Below are positions 7,224-14,940 of a stretch of 50,390 nucleotides of DNA, one piece after another. The first letter of the stretch is position 1, and every line of letters begins with the position of its first letter. The position numbers were made by a program, and so were the translations under genes. The notes beneath the pieces are model-generated. The model was not told where the DNA came from, did not search any database, and worked only from the letters and a program-made list of their open reading frames with translations. This DNA is from a virus. The DNA lies in the IMG/VR virus record IMGVR_UViG_3300020215_000876, positions 1 through 50,390 of that record. One strand, written 5' to 3'.

Positions 7224-7523
7224 ATGAAAGCCTCGCTCAACTCTTCGCCAACGTGCTCGTCGAGGGTGTCCGCCGTGTCGAGCGCGAAGCCGGCGACGCT
7301 CACGTCGATCGCGAGCGCGCCGTCATGGTGGATCAATCAGCCGCCGATCGGCTTCACGGCAGCGGCCGCACAGCAGCTCGCGGTGATGGTGCCAGTCGAC
7401 TTCGACGATCTCGATGAGCGGGTGTTTGTGCAACGGCAGCATCTGTTGTCGCTGGCGATCGCGGTGCGCCGGCACCGGCCCACGGTAGGCCTAATGCACG
7501 CCAACGTGGTGAGCAGGAACTGA
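7224..7523 (+). CDS. Hypothetical early protein (frame uncertain)
   Basis: Two frames compete here. The frame from the ATG at 7224 (99 residues) has GGAGGGG 9 nt upstream and a protein-like second half (WWINQPPIGFTAAAAQQLAV, then DFDDLDERVFVQRQHLL), but its first third is Ser/Ala-rich like a shadow frame. The frame from GTG 7217, ending 7417, has a protein-like first half (DESLAQLFANVLVEGVRRVE) that decays. A single-base frameshift near 7315-7335 would join the good halves. I list the 7224 frame because of its ribosome-binding site. Confidence 0.5.
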   Translation: MKASLNSSPTCSSRVSAVSSAKPATLTSIASAPSWWINQPPIGFTAAAAQQLAVMVPVDFDDLDERVFVQRQHLLSLAIAVRRHRPTVGLMHANVVSRN

Positions 7524-7533
7524 GGAGAGCGAC

Positions 7534-7728
7534 ATGCGACAGGCATTTGCCGCGGCTTTCGAAGAATGGGACCGCCGGTATCGCGAGAACCCGAAGGGTT
7601 TTATGTCCGATGTGGAACACCTACTCGGCACGACTCCGAAGACCTACGGCGAGGCGTGCTCGGCTTACTTCGAGAAGTTGCTCAACGAGTTGGCGGCTGA
7701 CAAGCCGTGGGACCAGATCGGTAAGTAG
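7534..7728 (+). CDS. Small hypothetical phage protein
   Basis: A 64-residue, mostly helical protein (FAAAFEEWDRRYRENPKGF, then YFEKLLNELAADKPWD) with a GAGGAGAG ribosome-binding site. The composition is that of a compact cytoplasmic protein. No family is recognised. A hairpin follows its stop. Confidence 0.7.
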   Translation: MRQAFAAAFEEWDRRYRENPKGFMSDVEHLLGTTPKTYGEACSAYFEKLLNELAADKPWDQIGK

Positions 7729-7738
7729 AAACACGAAA

Positions 7739-7765
7739 GGCCGGACTGCTCAGAACAGCCCGGCC
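7739..7765 (+). terminator. Hairpin after the regulatory genes
   Basis: GGCCGG (7739-7744) and CCGGCC (7760-7765) enclose an inner CTG/CAG pairing with a 7-nt loop. There is no T-run. A second hairpin, CGAAAC/GTTTCG (7774-7795), has AAAGGA in its loop. Both lie in the 138-nt gap before the next gene and may set a transcription or processing boundary. Confidence 0.45.
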
Positions 7766-7866
7766 CCGGTAGATCGAAACGAAAGGAATGGTTTCGCTTC
7801 ATGGACAGAGTAACGAATTCCGGCAGTGCCCGGCAAGCCCAGCCCGCCTCCCCCAGAGGTCCACGC

Positions 7867-8178
7867 ATGTCTGACCCTCGTGAAGTCCTGCGCCGCAAGC
7901 TGGCGGAACGGTACGCACCGATCGTCGCCGAGTTGGCCTTGAAGGTCGACAAACCCAACCCGGAGATGACGCTGGCAGACCTGCGGTGTGACCGCGCCGC
8001 GGACATCTATCTCGAGAAGGCGATGGACTTTCTGCTCGGCCCCTCGCGCCAGAGTCGGATCAATGAGGTGCAGGCGGCGCAGGCCCACGAACGCGCGTTA
8101 CGGGAGGACGAGGACGAAACCGTCAAGCGGCAGGCGCGTCAGGATGTCATCAAGCACCGCTCCGGGAGGACGCACTGA
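7867..8178 (+). CDS. Hypothetical protein upstream of Bet
   Basis: A 103-residue helical, charged protein (DPREVLRRKLAERYAPIVAE, then EDEDETVKRQARQ). The ATG at 7867 has AGAGGT at good spacing; the frame also opens at 7801, adding 22 low-complexity residues. It overlaps the Bet start by one base, so it is probably translated in step with the recombination genes. Function unknown. Confidence 0.7.
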   Translation: MSDPREVLRRKLAERYAPIVAELALKVDKPNPEMTLADLRCDRAADIYLEKAMDFLLGPSRQSRINEVQAAQAHERALREDEDETVKRQARQDVIKHRSGRTH

Positions 8179-9245
8179 TGTCTACCGTCGCTGAACAACC
8201 GGCCGCCACCACACCGAAGGATCAGCAGCTCCAGCAGCGGGCGCAAGTTGTCGACGCGCTGACGAAGCGCGGCATCGACGAATACCAGTGGCGCACGCTG
8301 ATGAACAGCCTGTTCCCCGGCGCGCGGTCCGAGTCCGTGCTGATGGTGATCGACTACTGCCACGCGCGGAAGCTCGACCCCATGAAGAAGCCGTGCCACA
8401 TCGTCCCGATGAGGGTGAAAGACCAGAAGACCGGCGAGTGGGAATGGCGCGATGTCGTGATGCCTGGCATCTACGAATACCGCACCACGGCGATGCGCAC
8501 CGGGAATTACCTGGGGCACTCCAAACCGGAGTACGGCCCGACGGTGGAGTGCTTTGGCGTCACCGCGCCTGAATGGTGCGAGATGACGATGTATCGACGC
8601 GCCACCAACGGCGATCGGATCGAATTCCCCGTACGCGTCTACTTCCGTGAGGCGTGCGCGACGAAGTTCGACAAGGAAGCCAAGAAAGACGTCGCCAACG
8701 ATCGGTGGAGCAAAGCGCCGATCCAAATGCTGACCAAAACGACAGAAGCCGCAGGCCTCCGCGAAGCCTTTCCAGACGAATTCGGTGGCGAAACGACCGC
8801 CGAAGAAATGGATGGCCGCGGTCACGACGTCGTCGACGTGCAGCCCGTCCCGGCCATCCAGGTGCCCCAGCGCCGTGCTGACGACGTCGCCCAGCCGTCG
8901 TCAGCACCGGTGATCGATGCCGAGCCGGTCAGCGAACCGACGCCGGCGCCGGCCCCGCAGGCCGCGTCGACGATCACGATCACCAAGGTCGAGAAGATGG
9001 AGTCGTCGAAGACGCGCGGCAAGACCGACGAGCAAGTCGCGAAGCTCGGCGCCCGGCGCGTCTTCTATTTCCTCGTCACGGATTCCACCGGCCGCGTCTG
9101 CTCGACCTGGTCGGAGTCGCTCTATCTGCAGTGCGGCAAGTTCGCCGACGACAAGACCCCGGTCGACATTACCGCGGAAACGGTCAGCGGGCAGCCGTGG
9201 CCCAAGCTGGTCGAGGTCAACGCCGCCAAGGGAGACGCGCAGTGA
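8178..9245 (+). CDS. bet: Phage recombination protein Bet/RecT (ssDNA annealing)
   Basis: A 355-residue protein whose first ~215 residues match the Bet/RecT annealase family: YCHARKLDPMKKPCHIVPM is the family hallmark, followed by MPGIYEYRTTAMRTG and the late WSKAPIQMLTKTTEAAGLREAFPD motif (cited in parts). Such proteins anneal complementary single strands during phage recombination. Residues ~216-260 form a Pro/Ala linker, and residues ~260-355 are an extra beta-rich domain (RRVFYFLVTDSTGRVCSTW) beyond the usual family length. The gene ends in a GTGA overlap with the exonuclease, giving the standard annealase-exonuclease pair. Confidence 0.92.
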   Translation: MSTVAEQPAATTPKDQQLQQRAQVVDALTKRGIDEYQWRTLMNSLFPGARSESVLMVIDYCHARKLDPMKKPCHIVPMRVKDQKTGEWEWRDVVMPGIYEYRTTAMRTGNYLGHSKPEYGPTVECFGVTAPEWCEMTMYRRATNGDRIEFPVRVYFREACATKFDKEAKKDVANDRWSKAPIQMLTKTTEAAGLREAFPDEFGGETTAEEMDGRGHDVVDVQPVPAIQVPQRRADDVAQPSSAPVIDAEPVSEPTPAPAPQAASTITITKVEKMESSKTRGKTDEQVAKLGARRVFYFLVTDSTGRVCSTWSESLYLQCGKFADDKTPVDITAETVSGQPWPKLVEVNAAKGDAQ

Positions 9246-9895
9246 TTGCGGCGATCGCCACGGACGGCCTGGCGTTCGACAAGGCGAGCCACACCTACAC
9301 CCTGCACGGTGTGGTGTTACCCAGCGTGACGCAAGTCATCCGGGACAACCGGCTGTCGTCGGACTTCGCCTTCGTGCGCGCCGCCGACATGGAAATCGCG
9401 CGCCAGCTCGGTCAAGCGGTGCATGTCGCCACGCACTATCACGATGAAGGCACGCTGGATGAGCGCACGGTCGACCCGGTCGTGATGCCGTATCTGCTCG
9501 CCTGGCGGCGGTTCGTGGCCGATCGGCGCGTGCGGTTCGTCGCGCTCGAGCAGCGCGTCGCCGACCCGATCTACCGGTTCTGCGGCACGGTCGATCGCAT
9601 CGCGGTCCTCGAAGACAACCCGACGCTGGGCGAGATCGTCGTCGATCTGAAGACCGGGAACCCCGCCGCGGCCGGGGCGAACTATCAAACCGCCGCGTAT
9701 GCGCACCTGGTCCAGAGCCTGCCCTGTGTCACGCGCGTCGGTGCGCGGTGGTCGGTGCAGCTGCATCCCGAGCGCGCCGTGCCCTACTCGGTGACGCCGT
9801 ACGCGAAGTTGACCGACTGGCGCATTTTCCGCGCCGCCCTGGAATTAACCCACGAACGTGCATCGCTGGGCGTGTCCTGGCGCGAGGCTGCGTAA
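9242..9895 (+). CDS. PD-(D/E)XK exonuclease (RecB/Cas4-like), Bet partner
   Basis: A 217-residue nuclease. The catalytic core is visible: CGTVDRI supplies the first acid, GEIVVDLKTG the D-x-K pair, and YQTAAYAHL the Q-x3-Y motif typical of RecB-family nucleases. The GTG start overlaps the Bet stop by four bases. It would resect double-stranded ends so that Bet can anneal the strands. The N-terminal part (SHTYTLHGVVLPSVTQVI) is common in phage exonucleases of this type. Confidence 0.85.
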   Translation: MIAAIATDGLAFDKASHTYTLHGVVLPSVTQVIRDNRLSSDFAFVRAADMEIARQLGQAVHVATHYHDEGTLDERTVDPVVMPYLLAWRRFVADRRVRFVALEQRVADPIYRFCGTVDRIAVLEDNPTLGEIVVDLKTGNPAAAGANYQTAAYAHLVQSLPCVTRVGARWSVQLHPERAVPYSVTPYAKLTDWRIFRAALELTHERASLGVSWREAA

Positions 9896-10743
9896 TGGCT
9901 GCTACCGAGATCATGGACCCCGTCGCCGATCCGTTGCCGGACCCGGTGCCAGATGTCGAAATTCTCGACGCGGAGCCGGTGCCGGTGGACGAGCCCGAGG
10001 AACAGTCGCTGGCTCGCACCTCCACCGACCTGGTGACGCGCGCGAAGTCCTTCGTCATCACAACGGCCGCACAGTTCGAGCTCGCCGGCGAGATGCTGAC
10101 GACGCTGAAGGACCAGAAGCGCCGGATCGTCGACTTCTTCGAAGCCGACATTCAGCGTGCGCACGCCGCATGGAAGGGTCTCACCACCAAGCGCGCCAGC
10201 TTCGTCGACCCGCTCGACGAGGCGATTTCGAACCTGAGCGCCAGATACGGGACGTTCGCGAAGGAAGCGCGCGAGGCTGCCGAGCGCGAACGCCGGCGAC
10301 TCGAAAAGGAAGCGCACGAGCGCGAGCAGGCCCGGCTGAAAGAGGAAGCCGACCGGCTCGCCGCCGAGGCCAAAGCGAAGGCGGACGCCGCGCTCGAGGC
10401 GAAGACACGCGAAGAAGCGCTCGCGCTCGAGGCCCAAGCCGAAGACCTGCAGAAGGCTGCCGAGTACACGAAGATCGAAGCCGCCACTGTCCCGGCGCCG
10501 GTCCTGCCGGCCCGCCCTGTCGTGACGCCACCGAAGGGCACCACCGTGAAAGCGAACTGGTCGCACGAGGTCACCGACCTGACGGCCCTGGTGAAAGCCG
10601 TCGCGGCCGGCACCGTCAGCATTCAGGCCATCTGCGCCAACGACACGTATCTCCGCCAGCGCGCCAAGGCCGACAAGGACACGGTGCAGATCCCTGGTGT
10701 GCGGTTCTACGACGCCGTCAGCGTGAGTCACCGGAGGAAGTGA
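9895..10743 (+). CDS. Coiled-coil phage protein of the recombination operon
   Basis: A 282-residue protein with an acidic, Pro-rich N-terminus, a helical segment (VTRAKSFVITTAAQFELAGE), and a long charged coiled coil at about 120-200 rich in EARE/RLEKEA repeats. A small C-terminal domain follows (VTDLTALVKAVAAGT). The ATG overlaps the exonuclease TAA (TAATG). Similar coiled-coil proteins accompany annealase and exonuclease genes in many phages; a helper role in DNA end processing is inference. Confidence 0.7.
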   Translation: MAATEIMDPVADPLPDPVPDVEILDAEPVPVDEPEEQSLARTSTDLVTRAKSFVITTAAQFELAGEMLTTLKDQKRRIVDFFEADIQRAHAAWKGLTTKRASFVDPLDEAISNLSARYGTFAKEAREAAERERRRLEKEAHEREQARLKEEADRLAAEAKAKADAALEAKTREEALALEAQAEDLQKAAEYTKIEAATVPAPVLPARPVVTPPKGTTVKANWSHEVTDLTALVKAVAAGTVSIQAICANDTYLRQRAKADKDTVQIPGVRFYDAVSVSHRRK

Positions 10744-11120
10744 TGCGCCGCGGTCACTACCTGTCGAACCAGATCGCCCGCTTCCGCGCGCCGCGGCCGA
10801 TCGAGACGCCCGACACCGACGCCGCCCAGGTCTACCGCCAGCAATGGCGGAAGCGTGACGGCAGCATGGTCCGGACGTTCGACGTGCTCGCCCTCGACGA
10901 CAAGATGGCCCAGGAGTTGGGCGGCATTCGGCTGGCGGAGCGGTATCGGCAGAGTCCGGTGGACTGGCAGCTCGTGTCGAGCATCGTGCGTGAGCACTCG
11001 ACCTCGAGCGTGATCGCCGTCCTGAGCACTGAAGACCCCGATGAAACCAAGGTGCGCGAAGAAGGTTTCTGCCGGCTGACGGCTGGCGATCCCAATCCGT
11101 TCGAGGTCGAACTGTCGTGA
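10743..11120 (+). CDS. Hypothetical protein
   Basis: A 125-residue protein starting in a TGATG overlap. It contains RQQWRKRDGSMVRTFDVLAL and a C-terminal REEGFCRLTAGDPNPFEVEL. No known motif is seen. It is tightly packed in the recombination operon, so it probably acts in early DNA metabolism. Confidence 0.65.
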   Translation: MRRGHYLSNQIARFRAPRPIETPDTDAAQVYRQQWRKRDGSMVRTFDVLALDDKMAQELGGIRLAERYRQSPVDWQLVSSIVREHSTSSVIAVLSTEDPDETKVREEGFCRLTAGDPNPFEVELS

Positions 11121-11593
11121 TCCGCCGTCGCTCCGTGAAGCGCCCGAAGCTCGGCATCAACTACGCCGCGATTGCGGCCGCCGGTGGGATCGGGAAAGGC
11201 CCATCGACCCCGCTCGTCAAGGGCTGGAAGAAGGCGGCCTTCGAGAAGGCGCTGGCAGAGGCTTACGAAATCGTCAACCGACGCGATCGCAATCGGTCCC
11301 GCGTCACCGGCGTGAACCTGTTCCCGAGCACGGACAACCTCAAGGCCCTGCGGGAGCACAACCATCTGGGCAAGCGGTCGACGCACCCATCGGAGGAAAC
11401 CAACCCCGCGAACATCTTCCTGGTCTCGCACTACGAGCACCAGTTCCTGACGTCCGGTGAGTTGGTGACGCACGGCACCGACGCCAATCGTGAATTGAAG
11501 TTCTCGTGGAACAGGCACTTAGTTAAAGCCGGCAAGGAACCGTTCCGCATTCCCGCGGTGAACCTGTGGAAGCCACGAAAGGCGGTGGCGTAG
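11117..11593 (+). CDS. Hypothetical protein, weakly HNH-like
   Basis: A 158-residue basic protein starting with GTG in a four-base overlap. The segment LREHNHLGKRSTHPSEETNP with IFLVSHYEHQFL loosely resembles an HNH core with His and Asn residues, but the DxHH signature is absent. The C-terminal part (NRELKFSWNRHLVKAGK) is strongly basic and could bind nucleic acid. Function is not established. Confidence 0.6.
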   Translation: MIRRRSVKRPKLGINYAAIAAAGGIGKGPSTPLVKGWKKAAFEKALAEAYEIVNRRDRNRSRVTGVNLFPSTDNLKALREHNHLGKRSTHPSEETNPANIFLVSHYEHQFLTSGELVTHGTDANRELKFSWNRHLVKAGKEPFRIPAVNLWKPRKAVA

Positions 11594-12171
11594 TGCGCGC
11601 CGAAGCCATTCCATTTGAAACGCCGTGGCTGGCAACGTACAGCGCCGAGAAGAACGCACTCGGCCTGCACGACAAGGCCGGGTATTCGACCTGGTTGCCG
11701 ACGCAGTTCAAGGACGGCGACCGCGTAATGATCATCGCCCTGCCGTTGGCGAGCGATGCGCCCCATTTCCACGAAGCGGTCTACCGCTACTGGCGAGGGT
11801 GTGTGCTGCCCATCCTTGCGGAAGAACTCGGCGAGCCCAATCTGGACGTCGCGCACGACATCGTCGTGACGCAGTTGTCCGGTGTCCAAGCGGCGCCGAA
11901 GAAGAAGCGCGGGCTGAAGTTGAAGCGGAAGTCGACGGCGATGGACTCGATGCCGTGCGCCGAACTCTGCGAGCTGATCGACCGGGCGATCGTCTGGGCG
12001 ACGCGTGATCTCGGCCTGGTCATCCCCATGGCCGATCCGGGTTGGCGATGGAAGCGCGAACAAGAACAGCGGCGCGGTGCCGGATGTGCATCCGGCCGAT
12101 CGTTGTCATCCGTGGTGGGTGTCGCCGGCGACGGTGTGGAACCGTCGGCCGCGCCGAGTGGAGGTCGGTGA
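11593..12171 (+). CDS. Hypothetical protein
   Basis: A 192-residue protein. The start could be GTG at 11593 (TAGTG overlap, my choice) or GTG at 11566. An N-terminal domain (GDRVMIIALPLASDAPHFHE) is followed by a basic linker (KKKRGLKLKRK) and a helical segment (CAELCELIDRAIVWATRD) with VIPMADPGWRWKRE. I do not recognise the family. The last ~35 residues are low complexity. Confidence 0.6.
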   Translation: MRAEAIPFETPWLATYSAEKNALGLHDKAGYSTWLPTQFKDGDRVMIIALPLASDAPHFHEAVYRYWRGCVLPILAEELGEPNLDVAHDIVVTQLSGVQAAPKKKRGLKLKRKSTAMDSMPCAELCELIDRAIVWATRDLGLVIPMADPGWRWKREQEQRRGAGCASGRSLSSVVGVAGDGVEPSAAPSGGR

Positions 12172-12407
12172 TGAAAAGGGATAACGGCGGCCAGGCGTTT
12201 CCTCGCGCCGGATTCTTCGGCGTCTACAAAGACGGCAGTTCCGAATCTGAAGGCAGCACTGACGGCATGACGCTGCGCGATTACTTCGCCGCGAAGGCGA
12301 TGCAAGGGCTGATTGCCAGCAACGATGAAGGGGCCGGCGATCGCTTGACCGAGATTCCAGGCTACGCCTACGCCATCGCCGACGCGATGCTGGCGGCGCG
12401 CAAATAG
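12171..12407 (+). CDS. Small phage protein with MTLRDYFAAKAMQ motif
   Basis: A 78-residue protein built like the common phage proteins that open with a GGQAFP-type motif and carry GMTLRDYFAAKAMQG in the middle. Despite being widespread in phages, this type has no assigned function that I know of. It starts in a TGATG overlap and ends before a strong AGGAGG site for the next micro-gene. Confidence 0.75.
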   Translation: MKRDNGGQAFPRAGFFGVYKDGSSESEGSTDGMTLRDYFAAKAMQGLIASNDEGAGDRLTEIPGYAYAIADAMLAARK

Positions 12408-12428
12408 TAAGCCCGAACAGGAGGACAG

Positions 12429-12554
12429 ATGCCCGAAGACGTGAAGGAACCCGAACCAAACGAACCGCCGCCGGAACAGCCACCGGTGGCGCAAGGTGAC
12501 GGCGACGCCGGCACCGAGGAACCGCCGCCCGACATCGATCCGCTGGCGGAGTAA
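12429..12554 (+). CDS. Acidic Pro/Glu-rich 41-residue peptide
   Basis: The frame starts at an ATG behind AGGAGGA, the best ribosome-binding site in this area, which is the main reason to call it. The peptide is nearly all Pro, Glu, Asp, Gly and Ala (PEPNEPPPEQPP, PPPDIDPLAE) and would be disordered and strongly acidic. It lies immediately before the structured non-coding region. Confidence 0.55.
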   Translation: MPEDVKEPEPNEPPPEQPPVAQGDGDAGTEEPPPDIDPLAE

Positions 12555-12649
12555 AGACCGGACGCTTATCGAAATCGAATCGGTGCGCCGTTGACGCGGC
12601 TCGTCAGCACCGAGGAGCGAATGTGCGGCTACATGCGGTGAAAGGCCCC

Positions 12650-13086
12650 GCGCACTACAAGTCGGGCAACCTCAAAAACGCTGACCACGTTCGTAAAGAT
12701 TGCCGGACAGCCGGGAGAGACCGGCACTCGTTGAACACGAACGACCGGAGCGGCGGCGTGGAAGGACACGCAGGTGTCGATTACGTAGCAGACCAAGCGC
12801 TACGCGATGTCTTCAGCCTCTTGCCCCCTTGAACTACCCGTAGGGAGCAAGGAAGGACGGCGGACCGCTGATGACTGGGACTCAGCAGCCGGTATCAAGC
12901 CCGGCCCGTTTCGGTCGTTCGTGTTGAACGAGTAACAACAGGTTTCAGCGAGTTCGTCAGGGCCAAACAACCCGAAGACTTCTATCGCGCGGAACGCGCC
13001 GAGGAACCTTAGGGATCTGAGTTGGGCGAAGACCTGACGGACTCGTTGAACAGGTAGCTAAGCCGTAGCACGCGCCCGACGTGTGC
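12650..13086 (+). ncRNA. Candidate large structured RNA (unrecognised class)
   Basis: The ~530-nt gap between 12555 and 13105 has no credible gene but dense, nested complementarity. A closing stem pairs 12650-12655 with 13081-13086, and 12661-12667 with 13074-13080. A long helix pairs 12726-12753 with 12906-12933 (27 of 28 pairs including G-U, one G-G mismatch). Inside it are hairpins 12756-12771 (or 12765-12778), 12784-12804, 12820-12851, 12867-12886 and 12888-12905. A second 18-bp helix pairs 12944-12961 with 13033-13050, extended by 12962-12971 with 13021-13027, capped by hairpin 12987-12999. Further hairpins are 12710-12725 and 13057-13069. The + strand is assumed from the flanking genes. 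Size and style recall the ornate phage RNAs GOLLD and ROOL, but I recognise no conserved element of either. Confidence 0.65.
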
Positions 13087-13105
13087 CCGTTTGAGAAGAC
13101 TGAAC

Positions 13106-13882
13106 ATGCCAACGCATCGTGTGATTGAAAAAACTGCGGGAACCGGTGAACGCACCGGAAGCCTCTCCCATCTCGGCTTTCGGGTTTGGATGCAATACCA
13201 GCTCTCTGCCGACGATTACGGGGTATGTCCGGCCGAAGCCGAGAAGTTACGTGGGGACAACCCGGCGCTACACGCCGAACCCAACAAGAAGATTCAGGAG
13301 CAGATAGAGCGCCTGATTGAGGTGAAGTTGTGCGGCTCGTTCATGGACGGCAAACGACGGTATCTGTTCCAGCGCGACTGGCAGACCTACCAGCGGATCA
13401 AGCACCCGTCGAAGACCGCGTTGCCGCCAGTGCCTCCAGAAGAATTAGAGAAGTGTTGCGAAAAAACTAAAGAACTTTTTCTCAACTTTCATCCAAAAAT
13501 TGCGGGAGATTTTCGCCCTCACGCGAACGCTATCGCTAACGCCAGCGCAATCGCAACCGCTGAGCATCCGCATCCGGTGAAGGAATTTCTCACCGAGCAT
13601 GAGCGGCTGTTCCGCGCCAAATACCACGCGGCCCCAGCGAAATACACCGGCAAAGACGCCAAACACGCCAAGGACATCACCGAGCGGCACCAGTTCGAGC
13701 CGGCGATCGCCATCCTGCGGCAGTTCTTCGCCAGCACTGACCCGTTCATCGCGAAGTCGGGTCATGGGCTGGGTGTCTTGGCTGCCGGTGCGGTGCAGAA
13801 CCGCGTGATCGCGGAGTTGTCCGGGAATGGTGCCGCCGGCGACGGCTTCGATGGTCTGCGGGAGTTCGTGCGCCATGGCTGA
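13106..13882 (+). CDS. Phage replication initiation-like protein
   Basis: A 258-residue protein from the ATG at 13106 (GAGAAG upstream); a TTG at 13091 is possible. The N-terminal half (SHLGFRVWMQYQLSADDYG, then KIQEQIERLIEVKLCG and RRYLFQRDWQTYQRI) has the winged-helix look of phage replication organisers. A variable linker carries Ala/Asn repeats, and a C-terminal helical domain follows (KYTGKDAKHAKDITERHQF). Position before a zinc-binding small protein and RusA supports replication initiation. The start lies only 20 nt after the candidate structured RNA, which could influence its translation. Confidence 0.7.
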   Translation: MPTHRVIEKTAGTGERTGSLSHLGFRVWMQYQLSADDYGVCPAEAEKLRGDNPALHAEPNKKIQEQIERLIEVKLCGSFMDGKRRYLFQRDWQTYQRIKHPSKTALPPVPPEELEKCCEKTKELFLNFHPKIAGDFRPHANAIANASAIATAEHPHPVKEFLTEHERLFRAKYHAAPAKYTGKDAKHAKDITERHQFEPAIAILRQFFASTDPFIAKSGHGLGVLAAGAVQNRVIAELSGNGAAGDGFDGLREFVRHG

Positions 13883-14312
13883 TCAGGTGTTCTGGAACCG
13901 CGACAACGAAGCGGATCGCAAGAGATTCGCGCTGATCCTGGCGCCGCTCGTTGGTGCCAGCCGAACCAAGTCGTTCACGCGCCATGAAGGCACGGCCTAC
14001 ATCCTGTCGATGCAGGACGTCCCGCCGGCCATTCTCGAAGAAGCCGTCGCGTCCCTGGTGCGCCAGGGCGTGACGTGGATGCCGAAGCCGGGCGACCTGA
14101 AAAAAGAGTGTGCGTCGGTGATGGCCGCGAAACGCAAGGCCGCCGCCGCGTTGCATTTGGAGAGTTGCGAGCACTCCTCCCACTTCATCGACGTCGACGG
14201 TCGCATGGAGCGCTGCCCCTGTTGGAAACGTGCGCAGCAGGCGATGGTTGAGGTCGGTCAAGCGATCGCACTACCACCGTCTCGGGAAGACGCCGCGGAG
14301 TTGCTGCCGTGA
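13875..14312 (+). CDS. Replication-associated protein with Cys/His cluster
   Basis: A 145-residue protein. After a helical N-terminal domain (NEADRKRFALILAPLVGASR, then GVTWMPKPGDLKKEC), a Cys/His-rich segment (ESCEHSSHF then ERCPCWKR) could bind zinc. It overlaps the replication gene by 8 nt. In this position many phages carry a helicase loader or an accessory replication factor; I can only infer that role. Confidence 0.65.
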   Translation: MADQVFWNRDNEADRKRFALILAPLVGASRTKSFTRHEGTAYILSMQDVPPAILEEAVASLVRQGVTWMPKPGDLKKECASVMAAKRKAAAALHLESCEHSSHFIDVDGRMERCPCWKRAQQAMVEVGQAIALPPSREDAAELLP

Positions 14313-14545
14313 CGCCCTACACCATCGGCGAACCGGTGACCGAATTACCGCCTGTTCTACGCCGGTCGGACGAACAGGACTGGTCGTTAGCTTATCGCGC
14401 GGCGCAGAAGGCGGACGGTCGATGGGTGCCCGTCCAGTGTGGTGATCGCGTCGAAGCTCGGAAACTCAAGGACGTCTCGAAAAAACAGCCCGGTCTTGAA
14501 GCCGTGATGCGCGGATCGATCTGTTTCCTCCGGGTGCGGGTATGA
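14309..14545 (+). CDS. Hypothetical protein
   Basis: A 78-residue protein beginning with GTG in a four-base overlap and ending in an ATGA overlap with the next gene. It is charged and has no recognisable motif (SDEQDWSLAYRAAQKADGR). The coupled layout supports it being real. Confidence 0.6.
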   Translation: MTPYTIGEPVTELPPVLRRSDEQDWSLAYRAAQKADGRWVPVQCGDRVEARKLKDVSKKQPGLEAVMRGSICFLRVRV

Positions 14546-14940
14546 AGCAACCGGCGTTGGACTTCACCACGGTGCAGCCCTTCGATCCGACAGTGATGGC
14601 CGTTGCGCCCTCGAAGGATCGGGAGGCGCGGGAGACGTCCGCTCTCGCAGCGATCGAGAACACCGCGACGGGTCGACGGGCCAAACAAAACGCCACACTA
14701 CTGCAGCTGATTCGGGCTGCCGGTGAACTCGGCATTTCGGACATCGAGTTGGCGCGTGCAACGGGTTATCCCCGGTCTTCGATCTGCGCGCGCCGCGGCT
14801 GGGATTTGCGAACCCTGATCGAGCCAGCCGCGCATCGCTATCAAGACCCCGTCAGTAAGCGCACCTATACCCGCTGGAAGCTGGCGGCGACCAGGCCGGA
14901 CGAGCGTCAGGGCGACTCGGACACTGAGGCTGATTTATGA
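14542..14940 (+). CDS. Winged-helix DNA-binding protein
   Basis: A 132-residue protein with a probable winged helix at about 50-100: NATLLQLIRAAGELGISDIE, then LARATGYPRSSICARRGWD as turn and recognition helix. Such small HTH proteins sit beside RusA in many phage replication blocks. It overlaps RusA by four bases. Its DNA target is unknown. Confidence 0.68.
   Translation: MKQPALDFTTVQPFDPTVMAVAPSKDREARETSALAAIENTATGRRAKQNATLLQLIRAAGELGISDIELARATGYPRSSICARRGWDLRTLIEPAAHRYQDPVSKRTYTRWKLAATRPDERQGDSDTEADL

Noticed and set aside
7217-7523. A genuine pair of overlapping genes in two frames
   Set aside because: Each frame is protein-like over only about half its length; a single frameshifted gene or one weak gene is more likely.
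9784-11160. A long minus-strand open frame (458 codons) opposite the recombination genes
   Set aside because: Arg-rich, low-complexity antisense of well-formed + strand genes; a shadow frame typical of high-GC DNA.
12623-12832. A 69-codon + strand frame inside the structured region
   Set aside because: No ribosome-binding site, no protein-like pattern, and it covers arms of strong RNA helices.
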